Assembly (NCBI RefSeq): GCF_001571285.1
Contig: NZ_BCTM01000033.1
Location: forward strand, 1-41,743
Source of the DNA: Kluyvera cryocrescens NBRC 102467
Lineage (GTDB): Bacteria; Pseudomonadota; Gammaproteobacteria; Enterobacterales; Enterobacteriaceae
Direction: 5' to 3'
DNA: 41,743 nt
The translations under genes were made by a program, and so were the position numbers. The notes beneath the pieces were generated by a model that saw nothing but the letters and a program-made list of their open reading frames with translations, was not told the origin of the DNA and searched no databases. Positions 1-12,300 of this stretch are shown piece after piece (position 1 is the stretch's first letter; each line of letters starts with the position of its first letter).

Positions 1-112
1 GGCAACAGCGCGGTGGTCCCACCTGACCCCATGCCGAACTCAGAAGTGAAACGCCGTAGCGCCGATGGTAGTGTGGGGTCTCCCCATGCGAGAGTAGGGA
101 ACTGCCAGGCAT
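1..112 (+). rRNA. rrf: 5S ribosomal RNA, 3' part (5' end outside window)
   Basis: The sequence aligns with enterobacterial 5S rRNA from about nucleotide 9 to its 3' end at GCCAGGCAT, so only the first eight or so bases are missing (usual length 120). It is the last gene of an rRNA operon lying to the left. Compared with E. coli as I remember it, the loop A bases near the start differ (AACA in place of AGTA); the rest is near identical. Confidence 0.97.
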
Positions 113-125
113 CAAATAAGTGAAG

Positions 126-154
126 AAGCCCATCCTGACGGATGGGCTTTTTTG
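126..154 (+). terminator. Intrinsic terminator of the rRNA operon
   Basis: A perfect 10-bp stem (126-135 with 140-149) with a TGAC loop is followed by a run of T. It lies 13 bases after the 5S rRNA end and closes that operon. Confidence 0.93.
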
Positions 155-280
155 CGTCTGTACGTCAGAAAAAAGAACGATTACTGGCAAGTTCCGGCCA
201 CTTTTCCCCGCGATATAACCGCAAGCCTTCCCGCTACAGATACGGTAAACTACCGTCGATATAGCATCAGGAAAGCAACC

Positions 281-1309
281 ATGACCCACTCCTTGAAACC
301 CTGGAATACCTTCGGCATTGACCACTGTGCAAAACACATCGTATGCGCTGAAAATGAACAACAATTACTAAGCGCCTGGCAGACATCGACCCGTGAAGGG
401 CTGCCAGTTTTGATTCTGGGTGAAGGCAGTAATGTACTTTTTCTGGAAGACTATTCTGGTACGGTGATCCTTAACCGAATCAAGGGCATTACGGTTAGTG
501 AAACGGCGGATGCATGGCATTTGCACGTAGGGGCTGGCGAAAACTGGCATCAGCTGGTGCGTTTTGCGTTAGAAAACAACATGCCAGGTCTGGAGAATCT
601 TGCACTGATCCCCGGTTGTGCGGGTTCTTCCCCAATTCAAAACATCGGCGCCTATGGCGTTGAACTGCAGCATGTTTGCGAATATGTTGACTGTATTGAA
701 CTGGCTACTGGGGAGCATCAGCGTCTCTCAGCGGCACAATGCCAATTTGGCTACCGCGATAGCATCTTTAAGCATGCCTATCAGGATCGCTTTGTGATTG
801 TGGCTGTTGGTTTCCGATTGGTAAAAGAGTGGAAACCGGTTCTGACCTATGGCGATCTTACCCGGCTGGATCCTCAAACGGTTACGCCGCGTGATGTGTT
901 TGACTCGGTATGCCATATGCGGATGACGAAATTGCCCGATCCGAAAGTGAACGGCAATGCGGGCAGCTTCTTTAAAAATCCCGTTGTTAGCGCTGAGTAC
1001 GCCGCAACATTGCTGGCAAATTTCCCTAACGCACCACATTACCCACAGGCCGATGGCAGCGTAAAATTGGCGGCTGGATGGCTTATCGATCAATGCCATT
1101 TGAAAGGGCACGCCGAAGGTGGCGCTGCCGTTCATCAGCAGCAGGCATTGGTTTTGATAAATGTCGATCATGCGCAGAGTCGTGATGTTGTGCAGCTCGC
1201 CCATCACGTTCGCCAGCAGGTTGGTGACAAATTTAACGTTTGGCTGGAGCCCGAGGTTCGGTTCATCAGCCAGAAGGGTGAAGTCAGCGCGGTTGAGGTA
1301 ATTAAATGA
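281..1309 (+). CDS. murB: UDP-N-acetylenolpyruvoylglucosamine reductase MurB
   Basis: MurB reduces the enolpyruvyl group of UDP-GlcNAc-enolpyruvate with NADPH through a bound FAD, giving UDP-MurNAc, in the second committed step of peptidoglycan precursor synthesis in the cytosol. The protein is 342 aa, the E. coli length. Visible are the FAD-binding part (LGEGSNVLF near 47-55), YR at 158-159, the catalytic Ser229 in [10 protein letters not shown], and Glu325 in LEPEVRF. The open frame runs upstream to 152, but that would add 43 residues absent from the family; ATG 281 has a purine-rich site (AGGAAAG) before it and gives the family N-terminus MTHSLKP. Its stop overlaps the birA start (ATGA), indicating coupled translation. 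Confidence 0.97.
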   Translation: MTHSLKPWNTFGIDHCAKHIVCAENEQQLLSAWQTSTREGLPVLILGEGSNVLFLEDYSGTVILNRIKGITVSETADAWHLHVGAGENWHQLVRFALENNMPGLENLALIPGCAGSSPIQNIGAYGVELQHVCEYVDCIELATGEHQRLSAAQCQFGYRDSIFKHAYQDRFVIVAVGFRLVKEWKPVLTYGDLTRLDPQTVTPRDVFDSVCHMRMTKLPDPKVNGNAGSFFKNPVVSAEYAATLLANFPNAPHYPQADGSVKLAAGWLIDQCHLKGHAEGGAAVHQQQALVLINVDHAQSRDVVQLAHHVRQQVGDKFNVWLEPEVRFISQKGEVSAVEVIK

Positions 1310-2268
1310 AAGACAACACGGTGCCATTAACGCTTATTTCCCTGTTAGCAGATGGCGATTTTCATTCTGGCGAACAGCTGGGTGAACAATTAGGTATGAG
1401 CCGCGCGGCTATCAATAAGCACATGCAGACGTTAAGGGACTGGGGTGTCGATGTTTTTACGGTTCCCGGAAAAGGTTACTGCTTACCTGAACCTATCCAG
1501 TTACTGGATGTGGAACGTATACGTCATGCGGTAAAGCACGGTAACGTTGCGGTTCTGCCGGTTATCGACTCAACCAATCAGTATCTACTGGATAGAATGA
1601 GTGAACTACAGTCTGGCGATGCCTGTGTGGCCGAATACCAGCAGGCGGGTCGTGGCCGGCGCGGGCGAAAATGGTTCTCACCATTTGGCGCGAATCTGTA
1701 TCTCTCCATGTTCTGGCGCCTCGAACAAGGGCCGGCAGCCGCGATCGGCCTTAGCCTCGTTATCGGGATTGTGATGGCTGAAGTCTTACAAAGTCTGGGG
1801 GCTGATAAAGTTCGTGTGAAATGGCCGAATGACCTGTATCTCAACGATCGTAAGCTGGCAGGGATCCTGGTCGAACTGACGGGGAAAACGGGCGATGCAG
1901 CGCAAATTGTTATTGGTGCAGGCATCAATCTGGTGATGCGCAGGGCTGAGAATGACGTGATTAATCAGGGGTGGATTAACCTGCAGGAAGCGGGAATTGT
2001 GATTGATCGTAATATTCTGGCTGCTCGTTTGATTAACGAATTGCATGATGCATTATATCTGTTCGAGCAAGAGGGCTTGGCTCCTTATCTTGCGCGCTGG
2101 GATAAATTAGATAACTTTATTAACCGACAGGTCAAATTGATTATTGGCGATAAAGAGATCTTTGGTATTTCCCGCGGTATTGATACGCAAGGTGCCTTAT
2201 TACTTGAGCAGGATGGGATTATCAAACCCTGGATTGGTGGTGAGATCTCACTGCGTAGTGCGGAATAG
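1306..2268 (+). CDS. birA: Biotin-protein ligase / biotin operon repressor BirA
   Basis: BirA makes biotinyl-5'-AMP, transfers biotin to the AccB carrier subunit of acetyl-CoA carboxylase, and as holo-dimer represses the bio operon. The 320-aa protein (E. coli 321) has an N-terminal winged helix (about 20-60, [13 protein letters not shown] as recognition helix), the biotinyl-AMP loop GRGRRG at 115-120, the catalytic-core KWPNDLYL motif near 183, and a C-terminal SH3-like domain. The bifunctional form with DNA-binding domain is therefore intact. It overlaps murB by four bases and is followed directly by a terminator. Confidence 0.97.
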   Translation: MKDNTVPLTLISLLADGDFHSGEQLGEQLGMSRAAINKHMQTLRDWGVDVFTVPGKGYCLPEPIQLLDVERIRHAVKHGNVAVLPVIDSTNQYLLDRMSELQSGDACVAEYQQAGRGRRGRKWFSPFGANLYLSMFWRLEQGPAAAIGLSLVIGIVMAEVLQSLGADKVRVKWPNDLYLNDRKLAGILVELTGKTGDAAQIVIGAGINLVMRRAENDVINQGWINLQEAGIVIDRNILAARLINELHDALYLFEQEGLAPYLARWDKLDNFINRQVKLIIGDKEIFGISRGIDTQGALLLEQDGIIKPWIGGEISLRSAE

Positions 2269-2270
2269 AA

Positions 2271-2293
2271 AAGGGAGCCAAGGCTCCCTTTTT
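2271..2293. terminator. Bidirectional terminator between birA and coaA
   Basis: A 9-bp stem (2271-2279 with 2282-2290) is flanked by T on the right and A on the left, so it can end birA transcripts on the plus strand and coaA transcripts on the minus strand. The apparent two-base loop means the top pair is probably open. Confidence 0.85.
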
Positions 2294-2306
2294 AATATCA
2301 AAATAA

Positions 2307-3257
2307 TCATTTACGTAGACGAACTTGCTCTACTGAATGATTCGCACTTTTAGTCAGGATTAAGCTGGCTCTTTCACGCGTCGGCAAGATGTTTTCGTTA
2401 AGATTCCTAAGGTTAATCTCATTCCATAGTGAGGTCGCGACATGCACTGCTTCCTCTTTTGAAAGCTGTGCATAGTTATGGAAATAAGAATCAGGGTCAG
2501 TAAAGGCCCCCTCTCGGAATTTAAGGAAGCGATTTATATACCAGGATTGTAATAGTTTTTCTGGTGCGTCAACGTAAATCGAGAAATCAACAAAGTCAGA
2601 TACGAATACATGATGCGGGTCATGAGGATAATCCATTCCACTTTGTAGAACGTTGAGCCCTTCAAGTATTAAGATATCCGGATGGGTAACCGTTTTATCA
2701 CCGTCAGGGATCACATCATAAATAAGATGGGAATATACAGGGGCGGTGACATTAGGTACGCCAGACTTCAGGTCGGATACGAACTGTACCAGACGGCGCA
2801 TATCATAAGATTGGGGGAATCCCTTCTTCTTCATCAAGCCACGCTCTTTCAGCACTTCGTTAGGGTGCAAGAAACCATCGGTGGTGATGAGCTCAACGCG
2901 GCGATGTTCAGGCCAGCGGCTAAGTAATGCTTGCAGCACACGCGCGGTGGTGCTTTTTCCAACCGCCACGCTGCCAGCAATGCTAATGATATAAGGAATG
3001 CGCTGACCATTCGTTCCCAGGAACTGCTCCAGAACTGCCTGGCGACGGAGGTTAGAACTAATATAGAAGTTCAGTAAACGTGATAAAGGCAAATAGATCT
3101 CGGCCACTTCTTCCAGTGACAGATCTTCGTTGATACCTTTCAGGCGCGTAATTTCCCCTTCGGTCAGGGTCATTGGCACTGAATCACGCAGCGCCGCCCA
3201 CTGGCTACGATTGAACTGTAGGTAAGGTGTCATTAACGTCTGCTCTTGTTTATTCAT
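2307..3257 (-). CDS. coaA: Pantothenate kinase CoaA (type I)
   Basis: CoaA phosphorylates pantothenate with ATP, the controlling step of coenzyme A synthesis, and is feedback-inhibited by CoA. The P-loop GSVAVGKST lies near residues 95-103, and the sequence is close to E. coli CoaA throughout. The frame opens at an ATG two codons further out (3263), but the ATG at 3257 ([12 protein letters not shown]) gives 316 aa, exactly the E. coli length, so I prefer it; neither start has a strong ribosome-binding site. It converges on birA across a shared terminator and is divergent from the tRNA-tufB operon. Confidence 0.95.
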   Translation of the reverse strand: MNKQEQTLMTPYLQFNRSQWAALRDSVPMTLTEGEITRLKGINEDLSLEEVAEIYLPLSRLLNFYISSNLRRQAVLEQFLGTNGQRIPYIISIAGSVAVGKSTTARVLQALLSRWPEHRRVELITTDGFLHPNEVLKERGLMKKKGFPQSYDMRRLVQFVSDLKSGVPNVTAPVYSHLIYDVIPDGDKTVTHPDILILEGLNVLQSGMDYPHDPHHVFVSDFVDFSIYVDAPEKLLQSWYINRFLKFREGAFTDPDSYFHNYAQLSKEEAVHVATSLWNEINLRNLNENILPTRERASLILTKSANHSVEQVRLRK

Positions 3258-3340
3258 AAGCATGTTTTGGCTACCGCGCGGATTTCACGCGACGCTTCAC
3301 ATTAAGTTAATCAGGACAATGGGCAGGAGGTTAACACCAG

Positions 3341-3388
3341 ATGGAAGATAAAAAGAAGAAAAAATCCAAATCAGTCGCGCTTTCGTGA
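3341..3388 (+). CDS. Possible 15-residue lysine-rich small protein
   Basis: An ATG at 3341 follows AGGAGG (3325-3330), a perfect Shine-Dalgarno match, with a 10-base spacer. It opens a 15-codon frame, MEDKKKKKSKSVALS, ending in TGA. It sits alone, divergent from coaA. I do not recognise the peptide and no promoter is obvious. The strong ribosome-binding site is the only real support; it may be chance. Confidence 0.3.
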   Translation: MEDKKKKKSKSVALS

Positions 3389-3627
3389 GAAAACACCGCT
3401 CTTTATCACTGACTTCGGCTATCGATTCCGTATTGAGATAGCTATATAGAAAGAGAATAGCGCCGGATAGGCAATTTAGTACCTCCTTATGTCGTACACC
3501 GAAGGTAATAAGCGGGGCATTGCCAGGTTCATCATCCTATTTTTGGTCATAAAACTGGCAAGGTGATGAGTTTTTACGCGCAAACGCACAAAACATGAGC
3601 GATAGAACATTTTATGCAAATTTTTAG

Positions 3628-3656
3628 TTGCATGTCGCCGCAGGTCTCCATAGAAT
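3628..3656 (+). promoter_or_regulatory. Sigma-70 promoter of the thrU-tyrU-glyT-thrT-tufB operon
   Basis: TTGCAT (3628-3633), a 17-base spacer and TAGAAT (3651-3656) are followed by the GC-rich discriminator GCGCGC, the hallmark of stringently controlled stable-RNA promoters. The predicted start near 3663 leaves a leader of only about 8 bases before thrU. Confidence 0.88.
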
Positions 3657-3670
3657 GCGCGCTACTTGAT

Positions 3671-3746
<76 letters not shown>

Positions 3747-3749
3747 TCA

Positions 3750-3834
<85 letters not shown>

Positions 3835-3894
3835 CTTTCAGGCTAAGCATTGCGAAGCCAGAGTTGGTTGGTAAGATAACTAGCTCAAACAAAG

Positions 3895-3918
3895 AAAAGA
3901 GAGAAATCTCTTTTTTTT
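3895..3918 (+). other. Terminator-like hairpin between tyrU and glyT
   Basis: An 8-bp stem AAAAGAGA/TCTCTTTT (3895-3902 with 3907-3914) closes on a GAAA tetraloop and runs into further T. The stem is A/T-rich, so it is probably a weak or partial terminator, or a processing signal, inside the polycistronic tRNA transcript. Confidence 0.5.
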
Positions 3919-3952
3919 GCACAGAAAGAACTGGGTAGCCGAGTTTCAGGAT

Positions 3953-4027
<75 letters not shown>

Positions 4028-4032
4028 GACGT

Positions 4033-4108
4033 GCTGATATGGCTCAGTTGGTAGAGCGCACCCTTGGTAAGGGTGAGGTCCCCAGTTCGACTCTGGGTAT
4101 CAGCACCA
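4033..4108 (+). tRNA. thrT: tRNA-Thr (anticodon GGT)
   Basis: This is a complete 76-nt tRNA with encoded CCA. The acceptor GCTGATA pairs with TATCAGC and the anticodon GGT is at 4066-4068. It is the last tRNA before tufB, five bases after glyT. Confidence 0.98.
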
Positions 4109-4187
4109 CTTCACTTCTCCTTCCCGTTTCTCTCTGTTTAAATTATGCATTCAACAGTTCAGGCGTATCGTCTGGTTGATGTGGTGA

Positions 4188-5408
<1,221 letters not shown>

Positions 5409-5438
5409 TTGCTGATATTATTTGACGCAATGCGCAAT

Positions 5439-5466
5439 AAAAGGGCATCATTTGATGCCCTTTTTA
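5439..5466 (+). terminator. Intrinsic terminator after tufB
   Basis: GGGCATC pairs with GATGCCC around an ATTT loop; the stem is extended by flanking A and T runs. It lies 31 bases after the tufB stop and ends the tRNA-tufB operon. Confidence 0.92.
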
Positions 5467-5507
5467 TACGCTGTCGAACCAGAACCTGGCTCATCAGTGA
5501 TTATTTT

Positions 5508-5516
5508 TGCCATAAT
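5508..5516 (+). promoter_or_regulatory. Candidate extended -10 promoter of secE-nusG
   Basis: TGCCATAAT matches the extended -10 pattern (TGn plus a TATAAT-like hexamer) after an A/T-rich stretch. No good -35 is visible at the usual distance. It lies between the tufB terminator and secE, where the E. coli secE-nusG promoter is found. Confidence 0.45.
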
Positions 5517-5630
5517 CATTGCTGAGACAGGCTCTGTAGAGGGCGTTTAGTCCGAAACTCAATTTCGGTTTGGATCGCCTCGCACTCGCGGGGTGGAAAT
5601 GTTTGTAGAATACTTCTGACAGGTTGGTTT

Positions 5631-6014
5631 ATGAGTGCGAATACCGAAGCTCAAGGGAGCGGGCGCGGCCTGGAAGCGATGAAGTGGGTAGCCGTTGCCG
5701 TACTGCTGATCGTAGCAATCGTAGGTAACTACCTTTATCGTGACATGATGCTGCCGCTGCGTGCGCTGGCCGTAGTAATTATTATTGCTGCAGCGGGTGG
5801 TGTCGCGCTGTTGACGACGAAAGGCAAAGCGACCGTTGCGTTTGCTCGTGAAGCGAGAACTGAAGTTCGTAAGGTGATTTGGCCAACTCGCCAGGAAACG
5901 CTGCACACTACGCTGATTGTTGCTGCGGTCACTGCGGTAATGTCACTGATCCTGTGGGGACTGGATGGTATTCTGGTTCGCCTGGTATCCTTTATCACTG
6001 GCCTGAGGTTCTAA
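5631..6014 (+). CDS. secE: Protein translocase subunit SecE
   Basis: SecE clamps SecY in the inner-membrane SecYEG channel. At 127 aa it is the three-helix enterobacterial form, with membrane segments near 18-34, 45-62 and 93-117, and the conserved cytoplasmic amphipathic stretch [13 protein letters not shown] (78-90) before the third helix, which is the essential part. It is cotranscribed with nusG, whose start lies one base after the secE stop. Confidence 0.97.
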   Translation: MSANTEAQGSGRGLEAMKWVAVAVLLIVAIVGNYLYRDMMLPLRALAVVIIIAAAGGVALLTTKGKATVAFAREARTEVRKVIWPTRQETLHTTLIVAAVTAVMSLILWGLDGILVRLVSFITGLRF

Positions 6015-6015
6015 G

Positions 6016-6561
6016 ATGTCTGAAGCACCTAAAAAGCGTTGGTACGTCGTTCAGGCGTTTTCCGGTTTTGAAGGCCGTGTAGCCACGTCGCTGCGCGAGC
6101 ATATCAAATTACAAAACATGGAAGAACTGTTTGGCGAAGTCATGGTTCCGACCGAAGAAGTTGTCGAAATCCGTGGCGGCCAGCGTCGTAAAAGCGAACG
6201 CAAATTCTTCCCGGGCTACGTGCTCGTTCAGATGGTGATGAACGATGCAAGCTGGCACCTGGTTCGTAGCGTTCCGCGCGTGATGGGCTTTATCGGTGGT
6301 ACATCTGACCGCCCAGCGCCTATCAGCGACAAAGAAGTTGATGCGATCATGAACCGCCTGCAGCAGGTGGGTGATAAGCCGCGTCCGAAAACAATGTTCG
6401 AACCGGGTGAAATGGTTCGCGTTAGCGACGGTCCATTCGCTGACTTTAACGGCGTTGTCGAAGAAGTGGATTACGAGAAGTCCCGCCTGAAAGTTTCTGT
6501 TTCTATCTTCGGTCGTGCGACCCCGGTAGAACTCGACTTTGCTCAGGTTGAGAAAGCGTAA
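6016..6561 (+). CDS. nusG: Transcription termination/antitermination protein NusG
   Basis: NusG binds the beta' clamp helices of RNA polymerase through its NGN domain (about 5-118) and contacts Rho or ribosomal protein S10 through its KOW domain ([18 protein letters not shown], near 130-147), so linking transcription to translation and to Rho termination. The 181-aa length is that of E. coli NusG. Only one base separates it from secE, so translation is probably coupled. A terminator follows that overlaps the next promoter. Confidence 0.97.
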   Translation: MSEAPKKRWYVVQAFSGFEGRVATSLREHIKLQNMEELFGEVMVPTEEVVEIRGGQRRKSERKFFPGYVLVQMVMNDASWHLVRSVPRVMGFIGGTSDRPAPISDKEVDAIMNRLQQVGDKPRPKTMFEPGEMVRVSDGPFADFNGVVEEVDYEKSRLKVSVSIFGRATPVELDFAQVEKA

Positions 6562-6592
6562 GACGGCGATCAAAAAAGCATCGATTTAATCG

Positions 6593-6621
6593 TTGCACGA
6601 GGCGCGAAATTGGCATACAAT
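6593..6621 (+). promoter_or_regulatory. Sigma-70 promoter of the rplK-rplA operon
   Basis: TTGCAC (6593-6598), a 17-base spacer and TACAAT (6616-6621) form a strong promoter, with a start expected near 6628. It corresponds to the L11 operon promoter of E. coli. Confidence 0.85.
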
Positions 6622-6639
6622 TTCGCGCCTTTTGTTTTT
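6600..6639 (+). terminator. nusG terminator overlapping the rplK promoter
   Basis: A perfect 12-bp stem (6600-6611 with 6619-6630) with a 7-base loop is followed by TTTGTTTTT. It closes the secE-nusG unit. Its loop and the start of its right arm contain the -10 hexamer of the next promoter. Confidence 0.88.
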
Positions 6640-6670
6640 ATGGGCATCTGCCTGTAAAACGAATTTTTAT

Positions 6671-7855
<1,185 letters not shown>

Positions 7856-7862
7856 GATTAGC

Positions 7863-7891
7863 TTTACGTGGGCGGTGGATTTGTCTACAAT
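7863..7891 (+). promoter_or_regulatory. Sigma-70 promoter of the rplJL-rpoBC operon
   Basis: TTTACG (7863-7868), a 17-base spacer and TACAAT (7886-7891) give a start near 7898. It lies just after rplA and is the main promoter for L10, L7/L12, beta and beta'. Confidence 0.82.
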
Positions 7892-7897
7892 TCTACC

Positions 7898-8148
7898 CCC
7901 ACGTTTGTTAACGAAAGTTAGCAGATAAAAAGATTTGTTCGTTGGAGCCTGGCCTATCCAGGCCTCCGTCGAAGACCGCAGGTGTTTCGAAAGAAGCTTA
8001 ATGCCCTGCGTAGACGGTGACAGAACGCTAAGATTATTTTTAATACTCTGGCTTGTTTCTGCTCACCGTATTTAGACGCTCTTTCCGTTGGGGAGAGTGA
8101 AGTGAGTTCCGGAACATGAGTTCCGGCAAACATCCAGGAGCAAAGCTA
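7898..8148 (+). promoter_or_regulatory. L10 leader with autogenous L10-(L7/L12)4 control
   Basis: About 250 bases of untranslated leader precede rplJ, including a stem GCCTGG/CCAGGC near 7946-7963. In E. coli the L10-L7/L12 complex binds this leader and shuts off rplJ translation. The conserved length and position support the same role; I did not fold the full RNA. Confidence 0.7.
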
Positions 8149-8646
8149 ATGGCTTTAAATCTTCAAGACAAACAAGCGATTGTTGCTGAAGTCAGCGAAG
8201 TAGCCAAAGGCGCGCTGTCTGCAGTAGTTGCGGATTCCCGTGGCGTAACTGTAGACAAAATGACTGAACTGCGTAAAGCAGGTCGTGAAGCTGGCGTATA
8301 CATGCGTGTTGTTCGTAACACCCTGCTGCGCCGCGTCGTTGAAGGTACTCAGTTCGAGTGCCTGAAAGACACGTTTGTTGGTCCGACCCTGATTGCATAC
8401 TCTATGGAACACCCGGGCGCAGCTGCTCGTCTGTTCAAAGAGTTCGCGAAAGCGAATGCAAAATTTGAGGTCAAAGCCGCAGCCTTTGAAGGTGAGTTGA
8501 TCCCGGCATCGCAAATCGATCGCCTGGCTACACTGCCAACCTACGAAGAAGCAATTGCACGCCTGATGGCAACCATGAAAGAAGCTTCGGCTGGCAAACT
8601 GGTTCGCACTCTGGCTGCTGTACGCGATGCGAAAGAAGCTGCTTAA
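8149..8646 (+). CDS. rplJ: 50S ribosomal protein L10
   Basis: L10 anchors L7/L12 dimers to the ribosome stalk base and, as the L10-L7/L12 complex, represses its own translation. The frame opens upstream at 8116, but ATG 8149 follows AGGAG (8136-8140), starts the family sequence MALNLQDKQ and yields 165 aa, the E. coli length. The N-terminal rRNA-binding domain and the C-terminal helix ending [13 protein letters not shown], which binds L7/L12, are complete. rplL follows after 66 bases. Confidence 0.97.
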
Positions 8647-8712
8647 TAGCAGTTGTCTTTGTAAAGTATTTGCTTACGTATAAACTTATTCTGATTTTCA
8701 GGAACAATTTAA

Positions 8713-9078
<366 letters not shown>

Positions 9079-9115
9079 GCCAACTTTTCTAGTTGAAGCC
9101 TGAGAAATCAGGCCG

Positions 9116-9149
9116 ATGGCTGGTGACTTTTTAGTCACCAGCCATTTTG
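9116..9149 (+). terminator. Attenuator between rplL and rpoB
   Basis: A perfect 13-bp stem (9116-9128 with 9133-9145) with a TTTT loop is followed by a short T run. In E. coli a partial terminator here lets only part of the transcription reach rpoBC, explaining the excess of ribosomal protein over polymerase. The rest of the 318-base gap (9079-9396) is untranslated leader for rpoB, where E. coli also has RNase III processing; I see no gene in it. Confidence 0.88.
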
Positions 9150-9396
9150 CGCTGTAAGGCGCCAGTAGCGTTTCACACTGTTTGACTGCTGGCTGTCCTG
9201 ACAATGCCTGTTTCTATCGACGACTTAATATATTGCGACAGGGTGCTCGCTCTGTGTAAATCGCAATGAAATGGTTTAAGCGTGATAGCAACAGGTATTG
9301 CGGAAAGTGTTCCATTTTCCGGTCAACAAAATAGTGTTGCACAAACTGTCTGCCAATGGACAGATGCGTCGACTTGTCAGCGAGCTGAGGAACCCT

Positions 9397-12300
9397 ATGG
9401 TTTACTCCTATACCGAGAAAAAACGTATTCGTAAGGATTTTGGTAAACGTCCGCAGGTTCTGGACATACCTTATCTCCTTTCTATCCAGCTTGACTCGTT
9501 CCAGAAGTTTATCGAGCAAGATCCTGAAGGTCAGTATGGTCTGGAAGCAGCTTTCCGTTCCGTATTCCCGATTAAAAGCTACAGCGGTTATTCGGAGCTG
9601 CAATACGTCAGCTACCGCCTGGGCGAACCGGTGTTTGATGTTCAGGAATGTCAGATTCGTGGCGTGACTTACTCCGCACCGCTGCGCGTAAAACTGCGTC
9701 TGGTGATCTACGAGCGCGAAGCGCCGGAAGGCACCGTTAAAGACATCAAAGAACAAGAAGTGTACATGGGCGAAATTCCGCTCATGACCGACAACGGTAC
9801 CTTTGTTATCAACGGTACTGAGCGTGTTATCGTTTCTCAGCTGCACCGTAGCCCAGGCGTCTTCTTTGACTCCGATAAGGGTAAAACCCACTCTTCGGGT
9901 AAAGTGCTGTATAACGCGCGTATCATCCCTTACCGTGGTTCCTGGCTGGACTTCGAGTTCGATCCGAAAGACAACCTGTTTGTCCGTATCGACCGTCGTC
10001 GTAAACTGCCTGCAACCATCATCCTGCGTGCACTGCAGTACACCACTGAGCAGATCCTTGACCTGTTCTTTGACAAAGTTGTCTTCGAAATTCGTGACAA
10101 CAAACTGCAGATGGAACTGGTGCCAGAGCGCCTGCGTGGTGAGACTGCCTCCTTCGACATCGAAGCCAATGGCAAGATCTACGTAGAAAAAGCGCGTCGT
10201 ATTACTGCGCGTCATATTCGCCAACTGGAAAAAGACGATATCAAGCATATCGAAGTTCCAGTTGAGTACATCGCGGGTAAAGTTGCGGCGAAAGACTACG
10301 TTGACGAATCCACCGGTGAGCTGATCTGTGCAGCGAACATGGAGCTGAGCCTGGATCTGCTGGCGAAGCTGAGCCAGTCTGGTCACAAGCGTATCGAGAC
10401 GCTGTTCACCAACGATCTGGACCACGGCGCATACATTTCTGAGACTATCCGTGTCGACCCAACCAACGACCGCCTGAGCGCGCTGGTAGAAATCTACCGC
10501 ATGATGCGCCCTGGTGAGCCGCCGACTCGTGAAGCTGCAGAAAGCCTGTTCGAGAACCTGTTCTTCTCTGAAGACCGTTATGACCTCTCTGCGGTCGGTC
10601 GTATGAAGTTCAACCGTTCTCTGCTGCGCGACGAAATCGAAGGTTCCGGTATCCTGAGCAAAGAAGACATCATCGAAGTGATGAAAAAGCTCATCGATAT
10701 CCGTAACGGTAAAGGCGAAGTCGATGATATCGACCACCTCGGCAACCGTCGTATCCGTTCCGTAGGCGAAATGGCGGAAAACCAATTCCGCGTTGGCCTG
10801 GTGCGTGTAGAACGTGCGGTGAAAGAGCGTCTGTCTCTGGGCGATCTGGATACCCTGATGCCTCAGGATATGATCAACGCCAAGCCGATTTCTGCAGCCG
10901 TGAAAGAGTTCTTTGGCTCCAGCCAACTGTCTCAGTTTATGGACCAGAACAACCCGCTGTCTGAGATTACGCACAAACGTCGTATCTCTGCCCTCGGCCC
11001 AGGCGGTCTGACCCGTGAACGTGCAGGCTTTGAAGTTCGAGACGTACACCCGACTCACTACGGTCGCGTATGTCCAATCGAAACGCCTGAAGGTCCAAAC
11101 ATCGGTCTGATCAACTCCTTGTCCGTGTACGCACAGACTAACGAATACGGCTTCCTCGAGACTCCGTATCGTAAAGTGACTGACGGTGTGGTAACCGACG
11201 AGATTCATTACCTGTCCGCTATCGAAGAAGGTAACTACGTCATCGCTCAGGCGAACTCCAACCTGGATGACGAAGGCCACTTTGTAGAAGACCTGGTAAC
11301 TTGCCGTAGCAAAGGCGAATCCAGCTTGTTCAGCCGCGACCAGGTTGACTACATGGACGTATCCACCCAGCAGGTGGTTTCCGTCGGTGCGTCCCTGATC
11401 CCGTTCCTGGAACACGATGACGCCAACCGTGCATTGATGGGTGCAAACATGCAACGTCAGGCCGTTCCAACTCTGCGTGCTGATAAGCCGCTGGTTGGTA
11501 CCGGTATGGAACGTGCTGTAGCCGTTGACTCCGGTGTTACCGCTGTTGCTAAGCGTGGCGGTACCGTTCAGTACGTCGACGCATCCCGTATCGTTATCAA
11601 AGTTAACGAAGACGAGATGTATCCGGGCGAAGCGGGTATCGACATTTATAACCTGACCAAATACACCCGTTCTAACCAGAACACCTGTATTAACCAGATG
11701 CCGTGCGTGTCTCTGGGTGAACCAATCGAGCGCGGTGACGTGCTGGCAGATGGTCCATCTACCGACCTCGGTGAGCTGGCGCTGGGTCAGAACATGCGCG
11801 TGGCATTCATGCCATGGAACGGTTACAACTTCGAAGACTCCATCCTCGTATCCGAGCGTGTTGTTCAGGAAGACCGTTTCACCACCATCCACATTCAGGA
11901 ACTGGCCTGTGTGTCCCGTGACACCAAGCTGGGGCCAGAAGAGATCACCGCTGACATCCCGAACGTGGGTGAAGCTGCGCTCTCCAAACTGGATGAATCC
12001 GGTATCGTTTACATCGGTGCAGAAGTGACCGGTGGCGACATTCTGGTTGGTAAGGTAACGCCGAAAGGTGAAACCCAGCTGACGCCAGAAGAGAAGCTGC
12101 TGCGTGCAATCTTCGGTGAGAAAGCGTCTGACGTTAAAGACTCTTCTCTGCGCGTACCGAATAGCGTTTCCGGTACCGTTATCGACGTTCAGGTCTTTAC
12201 TCGCGATGGCGTAGAAAAAGACAAACGTGCGCTGGAAATCGAAGAGATGCAGCTGAAGCAGGCCAAAAAAGACCTGTCTGAAGAACTGCAGATCCTCGAA

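Larger units (their letters stand above)
3258..3670. other. Intergenic region coaA-thrU: coaA upstream region and tRNA operon promoter region
   Basis: This 413-bp gap holds the coaA upstream region on the left, a short open frame with a strong Shine-Dalgarno (3341-3388), and on the right A/T-rich DNA (about 3540-3627) ahead of the tRNA promoter. In E. coli the equivalent stretch carries Fis sites for the tRNA-tufB promoter, so the A/T-rich part is probably a Fis-activated region; this is inferred from homology and composition. I see no further gene between about 3390 and 3540. Confidence 0.6.

Noticed and set aside
3460..3480. GCCGGATAGGC, resembling part of a REP element
   Set aside because: Only half of a REP core, with no matching inverted arm; too short to call.
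10900..11010. Possible rifampicin-resistance changes in rpoB
   Set aside because: The key positions 512, 513, 516, 526, 529 and 531 are all wild type.
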